From the NCBI RefSeq assembly GCF_047675955.1, contig NC_132911.1, forward strand, positions 69,225,133 to 69,289,132: DNA of 64,000 nucleotides. The letters are read 5' to 3'. Below the pieces are notes generated by a model, which saw only the letters and a program-made list of their open reading frames with translations, was not told the DNA's origin and made no database searches. This document shows positions 11,840 through 24,250 of the stretch, in pieces (positions within the stretch are counted from its first letter, which is position 1; every line of letters starts with the position of its first letter). Both the position numbers and the translations under genes were made by a program. This stretch comes from Chlorocebus sabaeus. Lineage: Eukaryota; Chordata; Mammalia; Primates; Cercopithecidae.

Positions 11840-11950
11840 CAGGGAGTCATCTTCAAAGTAAAGTCAATACTACTCCTTAAGGCAATGCCATTATGGCTTC
11901 CTGTTCCTTGAACTGGTAATGAGAGGAAAGGTAGTATAAAATTATCCTCC

Positions 11951-12130
11951 TAGGCTAGTGGTCCTCAACCCTGAGTGCCTGTAAGATTAAATATTCTCAA
12001 ATTATAAGCGGGAGCTTTAATAAAATAAGAAGTGACTGGGGCTACTGGCTCTGAGTAAGACCAAGGCATCAGGAGTTGTTAATATGTCCCCATCTGATTC
12101 TAATGTGCAACCAGATTAAGACCCACTGTC
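11951..12130 (+). mobile_element. MER5-type hAT-Charlie non-autonomous transposon
   Basis: The ends resemble MER5A terminal inverted repeats: 'ctagtggtcctcaaccctga' at the left and 'ccagattaagacccactg' at the right. The length of about 180 bp is usual for MER5A. The body is diverged. The strand is arbitrary given the near-symmetric ends. Confidence 0.55.
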
Positions 12131-12744
12131 ACAAGTATTAAAAATATGTGACTCCTGATTTTCAGATTAATTTTGCATCATCAGAACAGACCTTGATTGC
12201 ACCAGCTACAGATTATATACCAATAGGAAACCTTAATTCAGAGAGAAAACAACTGAAGTCTAGTTCATAGTGAGAAGTGATTACCCTCTTGCTAGGTGGG
12301 ATAAACAGCAATGTGAAATTTAGCTATGAGTTAGCAGATCCTGGGCCTTGTGCAATCCATTCTGAGGCAGTGGTACAAGGGCTGCTGCATAACAGTGGCT
12401 GTATCAGCTGTCAGCATGGACTACAGTACCCATGGCACTGGCAGTTCAAGCAATGGGGCTGAGTGTACCAGTTTTGTCTTCCCAAAGATATTATTTAAAC
12501 TGGTACTTTCTTAAGGGAGGTGACATCCAGTGACTTCATTATTATGAGGTAAAAGACACAAATTGTTTCTTGAGGCCCCATATAGAACCCTTAAGGTTAT
12601 CATTAATCAGACCTAATCATCTGTGGGTCTCTAGATAGACTGGATCAATCAGAGGACCCTTTGGGCCATAGTTGTGTCTTGGACAAATACCAGTTCATTG
12701 TATTAAAGCTTGTGTTCTCATTGATTACAACTGTAATTTCAGAG

Positions 12745-12875
12745 ATGTTTACTTTGACCTAGTGTTTTACAATCAGAACAGTGGTTTGAAAATCATTAAG
12801 CTAGATTCTTGTCCCAGATCTATCACCCACCAGTTGTGTGATGGCAGGGAAATGAAAACACTTTAAATAACTATC
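12745..12875 (+). mobile_element. MIR-like SINE fragment, sense
   Basis: 'agattcttgtcccagatctatcacccaccagttgtgtgatggcagg' parallels the 5' half of MIR. Divergence is high. Confidence 0.5.
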
Positions 12876-12879
12876 ATTG

Positions 12880-13020
12880 TTATCCAACTTTTAAGATAAG
12901 GTTTTGAGATGTTAGGTGAATTATCCAAGGTCATCCAGCTCTTAATTGGCAGAACCAGGACTGAAGCCCCTGTCTGTCTGGCTCCCAGTCCAGTGCTTCT
13001 GACTATTATATGCTCAATAT
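12880..13020 (-). mobile_element. MIR SINE, antisense
   Basis: 'taggtgaattatccaaggtcatccagct' followed by 'ggcagaaccaggactgaagcc' is a recognisable reverse-complement MIR core. It is adjacent and opposite to the sense MIR fragment. Confidence 0.65.
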
Positions 13021-16000
13021 GGCCTTCCTGCAGTCTAGCTAAAAAAAATTATGTGTTGTTTCTAAGCATTCTTCAGCTTACAGTACCAACAATACTATTT
13101 TAAATTCCACTGTGAGATCACTCATTCAACCCGAAACACAATTTGCTAAGTAATTAATGCTATATAAATACTTAACAGAAGTGTTTAGGTATTTCACATT
13201 TATCTTCACCAATGTTTGCCAAATGTCTGATCTAAGCAAAAGATTAGATAGAAATAAAAAATGGACAAGCTGGTCCCCATACCTCAAGGAACATTCACCT
13301 GTAGGGGAAATAATTGTAGGAAATCATGTATTCATATACTTATATTGTAAAGAGTGCCATAAAAGAGGCAATGTTTTGTAAAGCACAGAAACTTTTTTTC
13401 CTTAGCCAATTTTATAATTTTGCATTTTCCTATGTCAGGTGCTATAGTCAATAATTCCAACAAGATTTTATTGAATAAACATAACTCACAAAATAATACT
13501 TGAATCATGCATTTTATTATACACTCCCGTTTGCCATTCGACTCATACATTTGGGGATTTTTTTCTTGCAGAGGATGTTGGCAGGGCAAGTTCCTTGCAT
13601 CAGCAACTCTGGTGTCGGCTTCTTTGACAGGAGTTGGAAGGAACCCAAATTCCTACCAATGGACTCACTGCTTTGAGTTAAGGCTTTGATAAAATATCAG
13701 TGTGATATATCAAATGGCATAAATTAAGTAGCCCATCAATGCCTTTTGAGCACATGCTTAAAGGACATTGTATCCAGAAGAATTCATGATCTCTAAGGGA
13801 ATTAAACCAAAACAAAATGGAGACAACCCTATAAGGTGTGCAAAAATTCGCTGAAGTCCAAAGTTGGCAGAGGACTAAAAAGATCAGGATCATGGAGCTG
13901 AAATTCATGTTGGCTATGGGATGCAAGTCACATTTGGTGATAGATGCTCCCAAAGAGGATATAAGAGGAGATGGGACACACAAGACACACTTCCTATCTT
14001 ACTGTGGATTCTCCTGAAAGCAGAGTCTGAGATAACATCTTCAGTACCAGCAGTTCACTTAAATTTGATCCCAAGAAATGGTAGTGAGGTAGTGGGGACA
14101 ATGATACTGGGAATGGCAAAAAGCCAATAAAAGGTAGCTAATGAACCACTTAATGCTCAGGGCAACTAGAAAGCAATATTTCTAGGGGTTCTCTGAGGAA
14201 GTGTGGAGGAAGTGCCTCAAAATTGTCCCACCCAGTAACAGGAAGACTGGAGTATTTCCCCACTTACTCTCATGACCCTACTGTTTGAGGATTGTCCCCA
14301 AAGTGTTAAGTTCATTTGTTGATTTCACTAGCAACTGGGCTTTGGCGGAGGGGCCAAGGTTGCAAAGCAAGGATGAAAAAAGTGCCAAGGATGCAAAGTG
14401 AGATGCAAGTGGTTACTCTTGGTGGGGACCTGCATGTGAAACTACTTGCCACCTTTTGCTGAAACAAGGGGGCCCAAGGAGATGAGGGACAGTGCTGCCT
14501 AGGAGCATGCCATATGCATCCACTGAAAAGTTTTGTCAGGACTAGGCCTTACTTTTGTCATCTCCATTGTTAAGTCATACTAATAGCCAGAAATGTCATT
14601 ATTTTAGTAGACTCAATAAGAAATGGATTAATATCCTGTCTGTTCTCTCTTCCCTGGCTCTGAAAATTAAATGGAACATTCTATTTCAAAAAAGCCACTC
14701 ATTAAAAAGCAGACCGGTAAAGACTGTTCCAACAGAAGGCAATTTCCTTTCAAACAGTGTAGATAGAGACTGTTTCTTTCACACCTTCTATTCTTTTACC
14801 CTGAAGATATCAATAATTAAGACCATCTTCTTCCTGCCCAAAGCTACTGAAGATTCAATTCATCAACAGTTTCTGTTTGTGGAAAGTATAGACCATGCCA
14901 ACATGGGCCTCCTCATCCCAATTGAGAAGAAAATTTACAGTCCCACTTTCTAGCCCACCTTAGTTACCATGCTAAAGGGGCATCTGAAAACCCATCTCTG
15001 GCTCAGAGCAGAACATGGTGGTCAGCACTTACTGATACATGAAGGTAAAATCCAGCTTGTTGCTACTGTCTTCAGTAGCTCATTTTCCATGGACTATATA
15101 CATATTGACATCAATTTAAATATATGATATAACATGTGTTTTATTAATATATTAAATATGCATTAATAACATATTTAAACATAAATAATTTTATTTACAT
15201 TTATTATAAACATGTGTATGTTTCACTGGGAAAAATTAGGTATATGCATATTATTTCTGCTTGGAGATGGTTTCAAAGGGTACAATCAGGAATGAAGGCA
15301 TTAGGAAAGGTAAAATGACCCTGCACAAAAAGAGTGCAGTTAAAATCGTATCAGTATTCCTGCTATAAACTGATAAACCCTGAGCTCAGGGCGGTCAAGT
15401 TTTACATGCCTGAACTGACATGCCAATCTGCCAACAGTCATATGGTTCTCATATGGCGACACTCCACAGATGCCAGCAAAATGTGAGACATTTCTGGCTC
15501 ATTTCCTTTCATTTTCTTGAGTGCCATGTTGCCTACACATGCACACTTACACACGTGTGCACGCACACACATGTACAAACACATGCACACACCCAGATCT
15601 TTGTCATGCTATAATAGCACTGCTATAATCCACTCAATCCCAGCAGTTCTATTAAAATTACCTTATTCCTGCCTTCCTAGAGATTAAAAACAATTCATCA
15701 ATTAGCATTTAACATTGAGGCTATTATTTTCAAGATTTCAAACTGAATACAAGTATTCCTGTGAGTCTATATAGATTCTTTTGAGTAAAAAAAATCTGTA
15801 TGTGTATATATATACCCACATATTTTTTAATGTTTTGGACTAGAGCTCATTTTTCACTTTTGTTATTTTAAAAAATATTTTGTTTCCTTAAAATAGATTT
15901 TGTAGCACATATTTCTATGTAGGATTGAAAGTATGCAGCTGCAAAAAAATCAAACAATTCTGTTCTTCCCATTTCAAAACTGATGTGTGCCATTGTGTTG

Positions 16001-17085
16001 ACAGAATCTGTTGCTCCCATTTATTGTGTAGCCTTATTACATAATTTCACACAACAAAATATTAATTCTTTAAATATTTTAATGGATTAAATGTGTGTTT
16101 TTTCATTATGTCTATTGCATCATTGGCTCTACACCACGTGTATTTTCACAGTGCACTCTTAAATCAACTCAATTGTACAGAAATTCTTTGCTATTACTTT
16201 GCAAGTGGTACTGAGCAAGTTAATGGTAAATGAAATCAAAGTGACACATTCACATAGTTATGATAAATACAGCTACACACACAAATGAACCATGCTTCCA
16301 GCCAAACTTTATCCTCAACCCCCAGCTTCGAGCAAGAGAGGCATGTCTGTTTCAACTCTGTATTTCCTTTATTCAGACCTTAATGGCACATAAATATTTG
16401 TAATTTAATGCACAAAGTATTTACAAATATAAATACAATATGGTCTACCTTTATCTTCTAGACCCTTATATGGAGTGAGCTCCTTAGGCATACTATATAC
16501 AAAACGGATGGCAGATGGCAATTGGATAAAACTAATATACTGTCTGGCTCACAAATGAAGAAAAGTATCTAATGAGTACCATCTTCCCTCCCCTCCCTAA
16601 GGATGTTGCCACTACAGAAGATATGATTTCAATAAATATAATGAATTATTTTCATTATAAACACACCACTGCCAATTTTTTTTCACAAAGCAATGTTTAC
16701 ATAAATATATCCCAAAAGCAAAGAGAAATACGTTCGAGTTTAAATTGAATTCATTCTGCAGCCTATAATCACAACGATCTTTTTAGTAGCTTTCCTTCAA
16801 TGTTCAAATAAACAAACATCCACAAATTAGATCAAAACATCTAGTCTTTAGAGAGACAAAAACAAGTAACTTTTAAAAGTTTTTTGGTCTGGTAAGAATA
16901 TTCACAGAACATCAAGCTCTCTCCAATTTCTGAATAACCCAGATTAAAATATAGCAAAAACAAAACCATTATCATAGAGTGTGAAAATTCTTATATCTTA
17001 GAAGAGTTTAAATGTGTTCCAATTTTCTTATACCTCTAAACAAAAGCACAAATAAGAATACACTATCTATACATTATTTTTACAC
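13021..17085. other. Long anonymous AT-rich interval
   Basis: Four kilobases with no repeat family I can name confidently and no supportable exon. The 132-codon plus frame at 14555-14953 is Ser/Lys/Ile/Phe-rich, has no domain and ends without splice context. A (CA)-rich patch lies at 15535-15596. The stretch 16.3-17.1 kb is especially AT-rich. Confidence 0.5.
15535..15596. repeat. Imperfect (CA)n repeat
   Basis: Alternating CA/CG/TG dinucleotides ('cacacttacacacgtgtgcacgc...'). Contains the self-complementary 'cacacgtgtg'. Confidence 0.75.
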
Positions 17086-17205
17086 TGATTTTAGCAAACG
17101 AACATTGAGTAACTACTAGATGCCAAGCAATGTTAGGTGTTGAAATACAAAACGAATAAGACACAAAGATCCTGTTCTTAAGGACTTCACACTTACCCAC
17201 TCACT
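17085..17205 (+). mobile_element. L2 3'-end fragment
   Basis: 'cattgagtaactactagatgccaagca', then 'gataagacacaaagatcctgttcttaaggacttcacac'-like sequence, follows the L2 3' terminus ('...actgagtgcctactatgtgcc...'). Confidence 0.5.
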
Positions 17206-17934
17206 TTTGAAATTGTTATGAACAATGCCTGGACGATAAATAAAGTGCAGGAGAGTCACAGAACCAAGTGGAGAATTCCATGCCGCACACAAATGAAAAC
17301 TAGTTCCTAATCTCTTTTAGTAGAAGAAACCATGCCACGCCCAACTAATTTAGAACATCCTGGGTATCCTTTTACTCACATACTTTCATTTGCCGATTAT
17401 TGCAACTTAAGTTAAATTTTATAAATTCATTTTTAAATAGTTCGAACTGTTCAGAATTTTATATAAAGTCTAGACTGAGATTAAACTTTTAGCGTACTCT
17501 ACCTTCGTGGATAGAGTATTACAAATTCAATAAACACAATTGTAATGGTATTATTAACAAGTCTGGAGGACAAATGATTATAAGCAGATGTGAGAAACAT
17601 ATTACTTTGAGGGAACTGATAAATTCATTCTCAAACAAACATTCTTACTATTCAACAAAATAGGTCTCTTAAGGAAATTTATTATCTGGGAAATCATTAG
17701 CCTGAGTCTTAATGCTGAACAATGTTATTTCCGGAAAAAAAAAAAAATTGTTTTCTGCTCATTTATTGGGATTTTTAGGGCTTTGATTTATCTAAATAAA
17801 TCGGGATTTATTATAATTGAAGATTAAGATCTTTCTTTTATGCATATTAAATGGTCAATTAAATAGAACTGTCTCAATATTTCTAAAGGTAGATCCTAGG
17901 GTGGACAGGGGCAGGGAAAGGCGTTTGGTATCAT

Positions 17935-18150
17935 GGGGTTTTGACCCCCATTGCAGCACTTATGATTAGTGTCACTTGGAGCAAGTTATTTAATTTTCCT
18001 AAACTTTGATGTTTCTTGTCCATAAAATAAATATGATAATCCTTATCAAAGAAATTTGTTCTGAGGATTAAATGAGAGTATGCATGACAGCTCCTAGTAT
18101 GGAGCCTGACTAACAGTAGGCCCATGCTTAACATAAGAAACTGCTATTAA
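17935..18150 (+). mobile_element. MIR SINE, sense
   Basis: 'gtgtcacttggagcaagttatttaa', then 'tgtccataaaataaatatgataat' and 'ctgaggattaaatgagagtatgcatgac...ctagtatggagcctgac' follow the MIR consensus through its 3' half. Confidence 0.75.
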
Positions 18151-18622
18151 TATTTATTCTGTCTTAGGTCTAATAACTATCATTTGTTTTGGCCACAAAA
18201 TATGTGTTATTGTAGAAATCTTGGAAAAGTAAAAAGAGTATAATGAAAAAAAAAGAATCACATTCATAGCCAACATTTATGTATAATTATTTTAAAATTT
18301 TTATCATATTTATCATGTATTGCTGCAATTTTAGTACCATCAGAAAAATAGTATTGACTATCTTGTATTTAACAGAAAAATTTTATCTTCTCTAGTTCAA
18401 AGAGTAATAGTTATGTTTAACAATTTTGTAAATATACTTTTAGATTTTTTTCTGGGCAGACAGACTTTTTGTAAAATTCTTCATTGTATGCACCTGCTTT
18501 TTAAAAATCAAATATATGTAGTTCAATTTCTTATTAAATAAGTCATCTGGAAGTATGATTGTCAATGGCTACACAGTATTCTATCTCATTAAAGCACCAA
18601 ACTATTTTTTTAAAGTGCTCTT
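18151..18622. other. Anonymous AT-rich DNA
   Basis: Nothing recognised. It ends at the AluS insertion. Confidence 0.5.
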
Positions 18623-18923
18623 GCCAGGCGCAGTGGTTCACGCCTGTGATCTCAGTACTTTGGGAGGCCCAGCAGGGTGGATTACCTGAGGTCAGGAGTT
18701 TGAGACCAGCCTAGCAAACACAATGAAACCCCGTCTCTACTAAAAAATTCAAAAATTAGCTGGGCACAGTGGCAGTTGCCTGTAATCCCAGGTACTCGGG
18801 AGGCTGAGGCAGGAGAATCGCTTGAACCCAGGAGGCAGAGGTTGCAGTGAGCCGAGATCGTGCCACTGCACTCCAGCCTGGGAACAGAGTGAGATTCCAT
18901 CTGAAAAAGAAAAAAAAAAAAAA
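18623..18923 (+). mobile_element. AluS element
   Basis: A full-length dimeric Alu, 'gccaggcgcagtggttcac...', with tail 'gaaaaagaaaaaaaaaaaaa'. The left arm has 'cctgaggtcaggagtttgag', the S-class state. The pol III box region is present but mutated. Short flanking TGCTCTT copies at 18616-18622 and 18925-18931 are the likely TSD. Confidence 0.88.
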
Positions 18924-19417
18924 TTGCTCTTAAAAGTAATTAAACTTGTTTGTAAATTTTTTCTTATAAAAATAAGTTATTTATATCTAAGTATAGAAAT
19001 TATGTAGCTTTAAATGTTTAATTTATCTTAAAACTGTGTAAGAGGGCTCTTGTTTGATTGTTTCATTTTGGTAAATTTCTGAATGTAAAACTACTTAGTC
19101 AATGACAAAGATAATTTTTAAGTTTTTGTGTGTATGTTGCCCCACTACTCCTAACAAATTCTAACAATCTTCATGCTTAATTGTATCACCATGCCTTACC
19201 ACAAACAAAATGTTAACTTTTTAAAATTACCAATATGACAAAATAAAATAGTAGAGAGTTAATAATTTGCATTTTCATAATTGTTATATTGGACATATTT
19301 TAGTGCTCACTTGAGTTTCATCTTTCTGTACATGTCTGCTAGGGATCTTTGTTCATTTTTCTATTGAGATATTCATTTTTAAATCTATAAAAACTCTTTA
19401 CATACTAACCTTTTATT

Positions 19418-19489
19418 TTTGCCATATATATGTGTATATATATGTATATATATATGTGTATGTGTATGTGTATATATATATATGGCAAA
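19418..19489. repeat. Palindromic (TA/TG)n microsatellite
   Basis: An alternating TA/TG array bounded by exact inverted arms, TTTGCCATATATAT (19418-19431) and ATATATATGGCAAA (19476-19489). The whole 72 bp can fold into a cruciform. Confidence 0.9.
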
Positions 19490-19901
19490 TAGCAAACATT
19501 TCCTCATTTAGGTCTATCTATTCTTGAACCACATCGCAGTGTTAAAGCAATTGTATCTTTACACTATTTTAAAATTTCAACTAGTAGAATAACTCATTTT
19601 CTTTTTCAAAATTTGTTGATTTCTAGTAACAGAAAAAATTGCAAAATGTCAAAGTCACACTGAATGTAAAATGGTTTATGAATAATTAATATCTTTATAA
19701 TATTAAGTTTTCTATTCCAAGTGTGTTTTTGTTTCATTTGCTTTATGTACCTTAATTATTGTTTTCAAGTTTTCTTCAGAGAAGACTGGAATATATATTG
19801 TTAATTTTTTTGCTAGATATTTTATATTTTTAGTTGCTAATGGGAATGGGGTCTTTATTCCTTCATACTACTGTGATTTATACACTGGAATTAGCTGATT
19901 T

Positions 19902-19934
19902 GGGGTGTGTGTGTGTGTGTGTGTGTATGTGTAT
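19902..19934. repeat. (GT)n microsatellite
   Basis: A run of GT dinucleotides with one interruption, in AT-rich DNA. Confidence 0.85.
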
Positions 19935-20647
19935 ATTTTCTAACCAATTATTATTGAATTTATATTATATTTATATTATATGGATGAATTATATAAAATT
20001 TTAAGTCCTATAAGATATTTCAGTAATTCTCTTTGATTATCTAAGCAAGTCATATGTATCATCTATAATTAAACTAATATATGCTTCTAGATTATTTTAT
20101 TATTTTTTTGAATTTATTAGAACATCTAAAACAATGTTATATGGTATTGGTGACAGTGGGCATCATTGTTTTCCCCAATTTTAATAGTAATAGCCCTAAT
20201 GTTTTAATGCTGAGTATAGTTTTGCTGTTGAAATAAGGTAGATATTTTAAAGAAGTTAAGAAATGTCTTTCTACTTCTACTTCACTGAGGAATATTTAAT
20301 ACAAGTAGCAATGGCTTTTATGAAATGAATTTTTGTCATCACCACAATGGTGACATCCTTTTTCTCCTCTGACCTGTTGATGTTATTATCCTATTATCCC
20401 TAATATTAGAAAGCTTTGAAGCATTTTTTGAAATTGCTTGCTGGTATCAATTTTCTGATTCACTGATTTCTGCTTACATATTTATTAATTTCCTCCTCTT
20501 CACTTTTGTATGTCTGTATACACACAGATATGCGGAATGTACATTTATTTATTTAACTATTTCAACTAAATGACAAATTCATTTTTCATTCTTTCTTTTG
20601 TATTAATGCCATGGAATTACCTCTAAATGCATTTTAAATCATCTTTT

Positions 20648-20952
20648 TTATTTTTATTTATGTGTTCTTTTGAGATAGAGTCTTGCTCTATTGCCCAGGT
20701 TGGAGTGTAGTGGTGTGATCTCGGCTAGCTGCAACCTCCGCCTCCTGGGTCCAAACAATTCTCCTGCCTCAGCCTCCCAAGTAGCTGGGATTACAGGCAC
20801 CTGCCACCACACCTAGCTAATTTTTTTATTTTAGTCGAGATGGGGTTTCACCATGTTGGCCAGGCTGGTCTCGAACTCTTGACCTCAAGCAATCTCCCCT
20901 CCTTGGCCTCCCAAAGTGCTGGGATTATAGGTGTGAGCCACCATGCCTGGCC
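20648..20952 (-). mobile_element. AluS element, antisense
   Basis: A full-length antisense Alu from 'gagatagagtcttgctct' to 'gtgagccaccatgcctggcc'. 'cgaactcttgacctcaagcaat' and 'gcaacctccgcctcctgggtc' fit AluS. A perfect 13-bp TSD, TAAATCATCTTTT, lies at 20635-20647 and 20953-20965. A 69-codon plus frame here is only the reverse of the Alu. Confidence 0.92.
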
Positions 20953-20965
20953 TAAATCATCTTTT

Positions 20966-21770
20966 ATAAAAGTTTTATTACTCATTTTAATTATTTATGA
21001 ACAAACCATAATTGCAAAAGTTTTTATTTTTACTTTAACTTGTCAGTGAGACTGTTTTACAATTGCTGTATGTTTGGAATTTTACTATTCAGTTCTGGTT
21101 TTATTGCTGTTATGAAAAATATGTGTATATCTTTTCTTTTAGAATTGCTTAAATTTACTTTGGTTTAATATATAATCAACTTTTGCAAGCTATGAAACTA
21201 AAAAAATATATATTCTCATTTTGCATGGTTCAAAATTATGCCATTTGTATAAAACAATCATTACTATCTTTTTGTTTCTCCATCTTTTTATGAATAACTG
21301 AATAATTCTTGAAGTACATCAAAATTGCTCACAATTTTCAGTTGATTACATTTATCACTATTTTTAATATAGTGGTGATAGTTTTCATCACAAAAAGTTT
21401 TGAAACTTTTATCTTGTTTATGCATTATACTTTTGCCAATATAAAAGAAAAAGACTCTTAGTATATTAGCATTGTGAGCACTAGAGGACTTTGAATACAT
21501 TTATTTAATTAATATTTATCCATGCTTTTAACAATAGCCTGTTGGAATCATCGTATTTTAGATACATCTTTTACACACTGCACATGAATGGGTTTTCTCT
21601 TTCTCACACACTATGAACACAGCTGGTCTCTACAAAAATAATTTGACCTATTTATATTCACAAGCATCATTTCATTTCAATATTTTGTAATTACTTGGTA
21701 CTTGAGTCTTATATTCTATTTCACTTGTTTTCTATTATCTTTATATGGAATATAGGTATATTTTTTAGTG
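20966..21770. other. Anonymous AT-rich DNA
   Basis: No recognisable repeat or gene between the AluS and the Tigger1-type element. Confidence 0.5.
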
Positions 21771-22136
21771 CAAGCATGCCTCGGAGATATTGTTCATTCA
21801 GTTCTAGACTACCACAACAAAACGATTATCACAATAACGTGAATCACACAAATTCTTTGGTTTCCCAGTGTACATAAAATTATGTTTACGTAACACTGTA
21901 GTCTAGTAAGTGTGCAATGGCGTTATATCTAAAAAATAACATACCTATATTAATTTTAAAATATTTTATTGCTTAAAAAATGCCGACACAAAGACATGAC
22001 ATGAGCACATGCCGCTCAAAAAATGACACTGATAGACTTGCTCAAAGCAGGGTTGCCACAAACCTTCACTTTGTAAAAAACACAGTATTGGCAAAGTGCA
22101 AAACAAAGTAGAGTGTATTAAAACAAGATCAGCCTG
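21771..22136 (+). mobile_element. Tigger1-type (pogo/TcMar) non-autonomous DNA transposon
   Basis: The left end 'caagcatgcctcggagatattg' and the right end '...aaacaagatcagcctg' are degraded terminal inverted repeats of the 'caggcatacctcg' type. Inside, 'ggtttcccagtgtacataaa', 'gtagtctagtaagtgtgcaatggc' and 'caaagcagggttgccacaaacc' are landmarks I associate with Tigger1-derived copies. At about 366 bp it lacks any transposase and is an internally deleted relic. Confidence 0.7.
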
Positions 22137-22252
22137 TTATTAAGAAAAGCACAGACTGCTTTAAATGATATTAGTAACACAGAATTACTTTAAAGCATTT
22201 GAACATATATTGCTCTAATTTGCAGTATCGATAGTAAAATATTGACCACCCA

Positions 22253-22310
22253 ATATAATAAATATATATTATATAGAAAAATATATATATTTCTATTATA
22301 TATAATAGAA
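22253..22310. repeat. AT-rich imperfect palindrome
   Basis: 'atattatatagaaa' and 'tttctattatatataat' arms surround an ATAT core. It is likely flexible or cruciform-prone DNA. Confidence 0.7.
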
Positions 22311-23278
22311 AAGTAGCCTGTTATACTTTTCCTTCTTCCATCTCTCCTCTTCGTGCTTCTTGATAAGTTTTGTATACTGAAATTTAAGACTCAGTTATTA
22401 TTACCAAATTGTTCTTTACATTATGCAACTTCTCTTCAACATCCATTTATGTATCTTGATTTAGTAGCTATAGTCTACTTTCTAACATATTTGTGATAAT
22501 TTTGGGCTAATTAATATTTAAATGTTTTCAATGCTATAAACCATGTCTTTCCTACCATGGTTTCTACAAATGTAATTCATGTCTTGGTTGCAGGTGTATA
22601 TCTCAATATAGGTGGTATAATTTTTGAGCCTCTGAATATCTGAAGATGTCCACAGGTACAATTACATAACAATGTTTTGAATATCTAATTCTTGGGTGAC
22701 AAATATTTTACCTGAAATGTAGAGATATTACTCCATACACGTCATCTTCTAGGTTTTTATATTGTATAATCAAAGAGAATTTATATGGTCAGAGTGATTT
22801 TTGGGGGTAGGCATCATGTATTTTGTCTAATTTTTATGTTTTTAATTATACTTATTTGTTTTTAAAAGTCTAGGCAGTATGCTTGGACATGTGTAAGTAC
22901 TGAGATTTTGCATAGGATGCAGTTAGCCCTATCAGCTTGCAAGACTAGGACGTTTTTTATCTCAGTTTTTCCTCCATTATGTATAGTTAATAGCATATTG
23001 GATTCTAATTATTTGTTCTTCATATTAAGTATCTTCTTGTCTTCATTTTCATTTTAAAAAATTTATACTAGAAGTCTTACTCAAGCTGAATTTTATCATT
23101 GATGAAATATTGGGAAGCATTAAACTCTGCACTTCATTATTTCCACTATAGTCTTATTTCTGCTCTTTTCAGTTTCAATACAGTCCTTCCTTGTGGTCAT
23201 TCTTTCAATGCAGTCATCCAGCTCCATTTTTGTTTCTGCTTGTTTTGGTTTGCCTTGTCATATCAGTTGCTGTCCTAC
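22311..23278. other. Anonymous AT-rich DNA
   Basis: No gene or repeat recognised. It ends at the LTR start. Confidence 0.5.
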
Positions 23279-24250
23279 TGATAGAGACAGGAGGCAGAGA
23301 AATTCTAGGCAGAAAAGGGAGGGTCCCCAACAAAACCTCACCCTCAAGTCTAAAACTGCAGCCCAAAATGAGACCTTACATTCCCTGTTTTCCCATTAAA
23401 ATATTGCCTTTCCCAAAATCACCATGGCCCCGCCCTGCTTCATCCTGTGCCTATAAAAACCCCAGGCTCAGCTGGCAGAGAGAGGAGAACTAGCTGGACG
23501 TTGGAGACTATGGATGGAAGTCAGAGAGAAGTGGCTTGACTTCAGAGGGACAGCTTGATAGCATAACTTTGGAGATTAATCTGGCCATCTCCGGAAGGAT
23601 TTCAGGGGAAAACTACCTTCCTGCCCTGTCTCCTTTTCAGCTCCCCTTCCCACTGAGAGCTACACTACCTCCATCAGCAATAAAATCCCCCACATTTACC
23701 ATCCTTCAATTCGCATTTGTGTGACCTAATTTCTCCTGGACATCAGAGGAGAACTCAGGAACCATGGGTGCAGATGTAAAAAGCTGTCACACTGACCCTT
23801 TGTCCTCTCTGGCAGAAGGCAACCACCTCACGCAAAAAGACTGAGGGACAACTGAGCTGTTAACACTTAAGCTGTCCGCAGGTGGCAGGGCTAAAAGAGC
23901 ACTGTAACACTCCCTCTGGGGCTTCAGGGGATTGCAGGCATGACCTCCAGATCCTGCCATGGGACTTGCATGGAGTTTGCTCCTGCCAGCACCCAAAAAC
24001 AATCACCCTGGCTCCTGCACCTGCTCACCTGCAGGATACCTCCCCTGAGGGGTGGAGCACAGCAGGTCCAAATGAGTGGCGTTCACCCCTGCTGGTGCCA
24101 AAGCAGCCAGCTAGTTCCAGCATCTGTGCACTCCAGTTCCTGCCTCGTTCACTCACATTCTCCCTCCCATGAGCACTTGAGAGCTACAAACTGAATAAAC
24201 TAGGCACCCCTTTTACAAGTCCCGCGAAGGGGTTAGGGAATTACCCTGCT
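23279..24250 (+). mobile_element. Solitary class I ERV LTR (LTR1/PABL-like, family unsure)
   Basis: An abrupt GC-rich block that begins with TG ('tgatagagacaggaggcag') in otherwise AT-rich DNA. It has a TATA box at 23452-23458 ('gtgcctataaaaacccc'), a poly-A signal-like 'gcaataaaatcc' at about 23680 and a second 'aataaa' near 24194. No internal retroviral region or second LTR follows, so it is read as a solo LTR left by LTR-LTR recombination. The right boundary is approximate. The family name is from memory. Frames of up to 100 codons in it are chance openings. Confidence 0.65.
23445..23475 (+). promoter_or_regulatory. LTR core promoter (TATA box)
   Basis: TATAAAA at 23452-23458, preceded by GC-rich 'ggccccgccctgc' (a possible Sp1-type site at about 23427-23440). 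Initiation would be expected about 25-30 bp downstream, on the plus strand. Activity is not shown by sequence alone. Confidence 0.5.

Larger units (their letters stand above)
9568..11844 (-). mobile_element. Complete MaLR (MST/THE1-type) provirus
   Basis: Read on the minus strand, this is LTR - internal - LTR, about 2.27 kb. The two LTRs (9573-9922 and about 11503-11839) share an antisense block with 'tcacaatcatggcagaa', 'gagagaatgagagagaagt', 'ccatcagat...catgagacttatt' and 'gggaaattgcccccatgattcaatta'. The flanking 5-bp duplication CAGGG occurs at 9568-9572 and 11840-11844, the size expected for MaLR. The internal 1.6 kb has only short frames. MaLRs are non-autonomous ERV-L relatives. This copy looks defective but structurally whole. 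Confidence 0.88.
18924..20634. other. Anonymous AT-rich DNA with two dinucleotide repeats
   Basis: AT content is very high throughout. Apart from the AT/GT repeats listed separately I see no repeat family or coding frame. Confidence 0.5.

Noticed and set aside
14555..14953. 132-codon plus frame
   Set aside because: No domain, repeat or conserved motif. Such lengths occur by chance in 64 kb read in six frames.
15535..15596. CA/TG-rich stretch considered as Z-DNA or regulatory site
   Set aside because: It is an ordinary imperfect dinucleotide repeat, with no flanking signal that suggests function.
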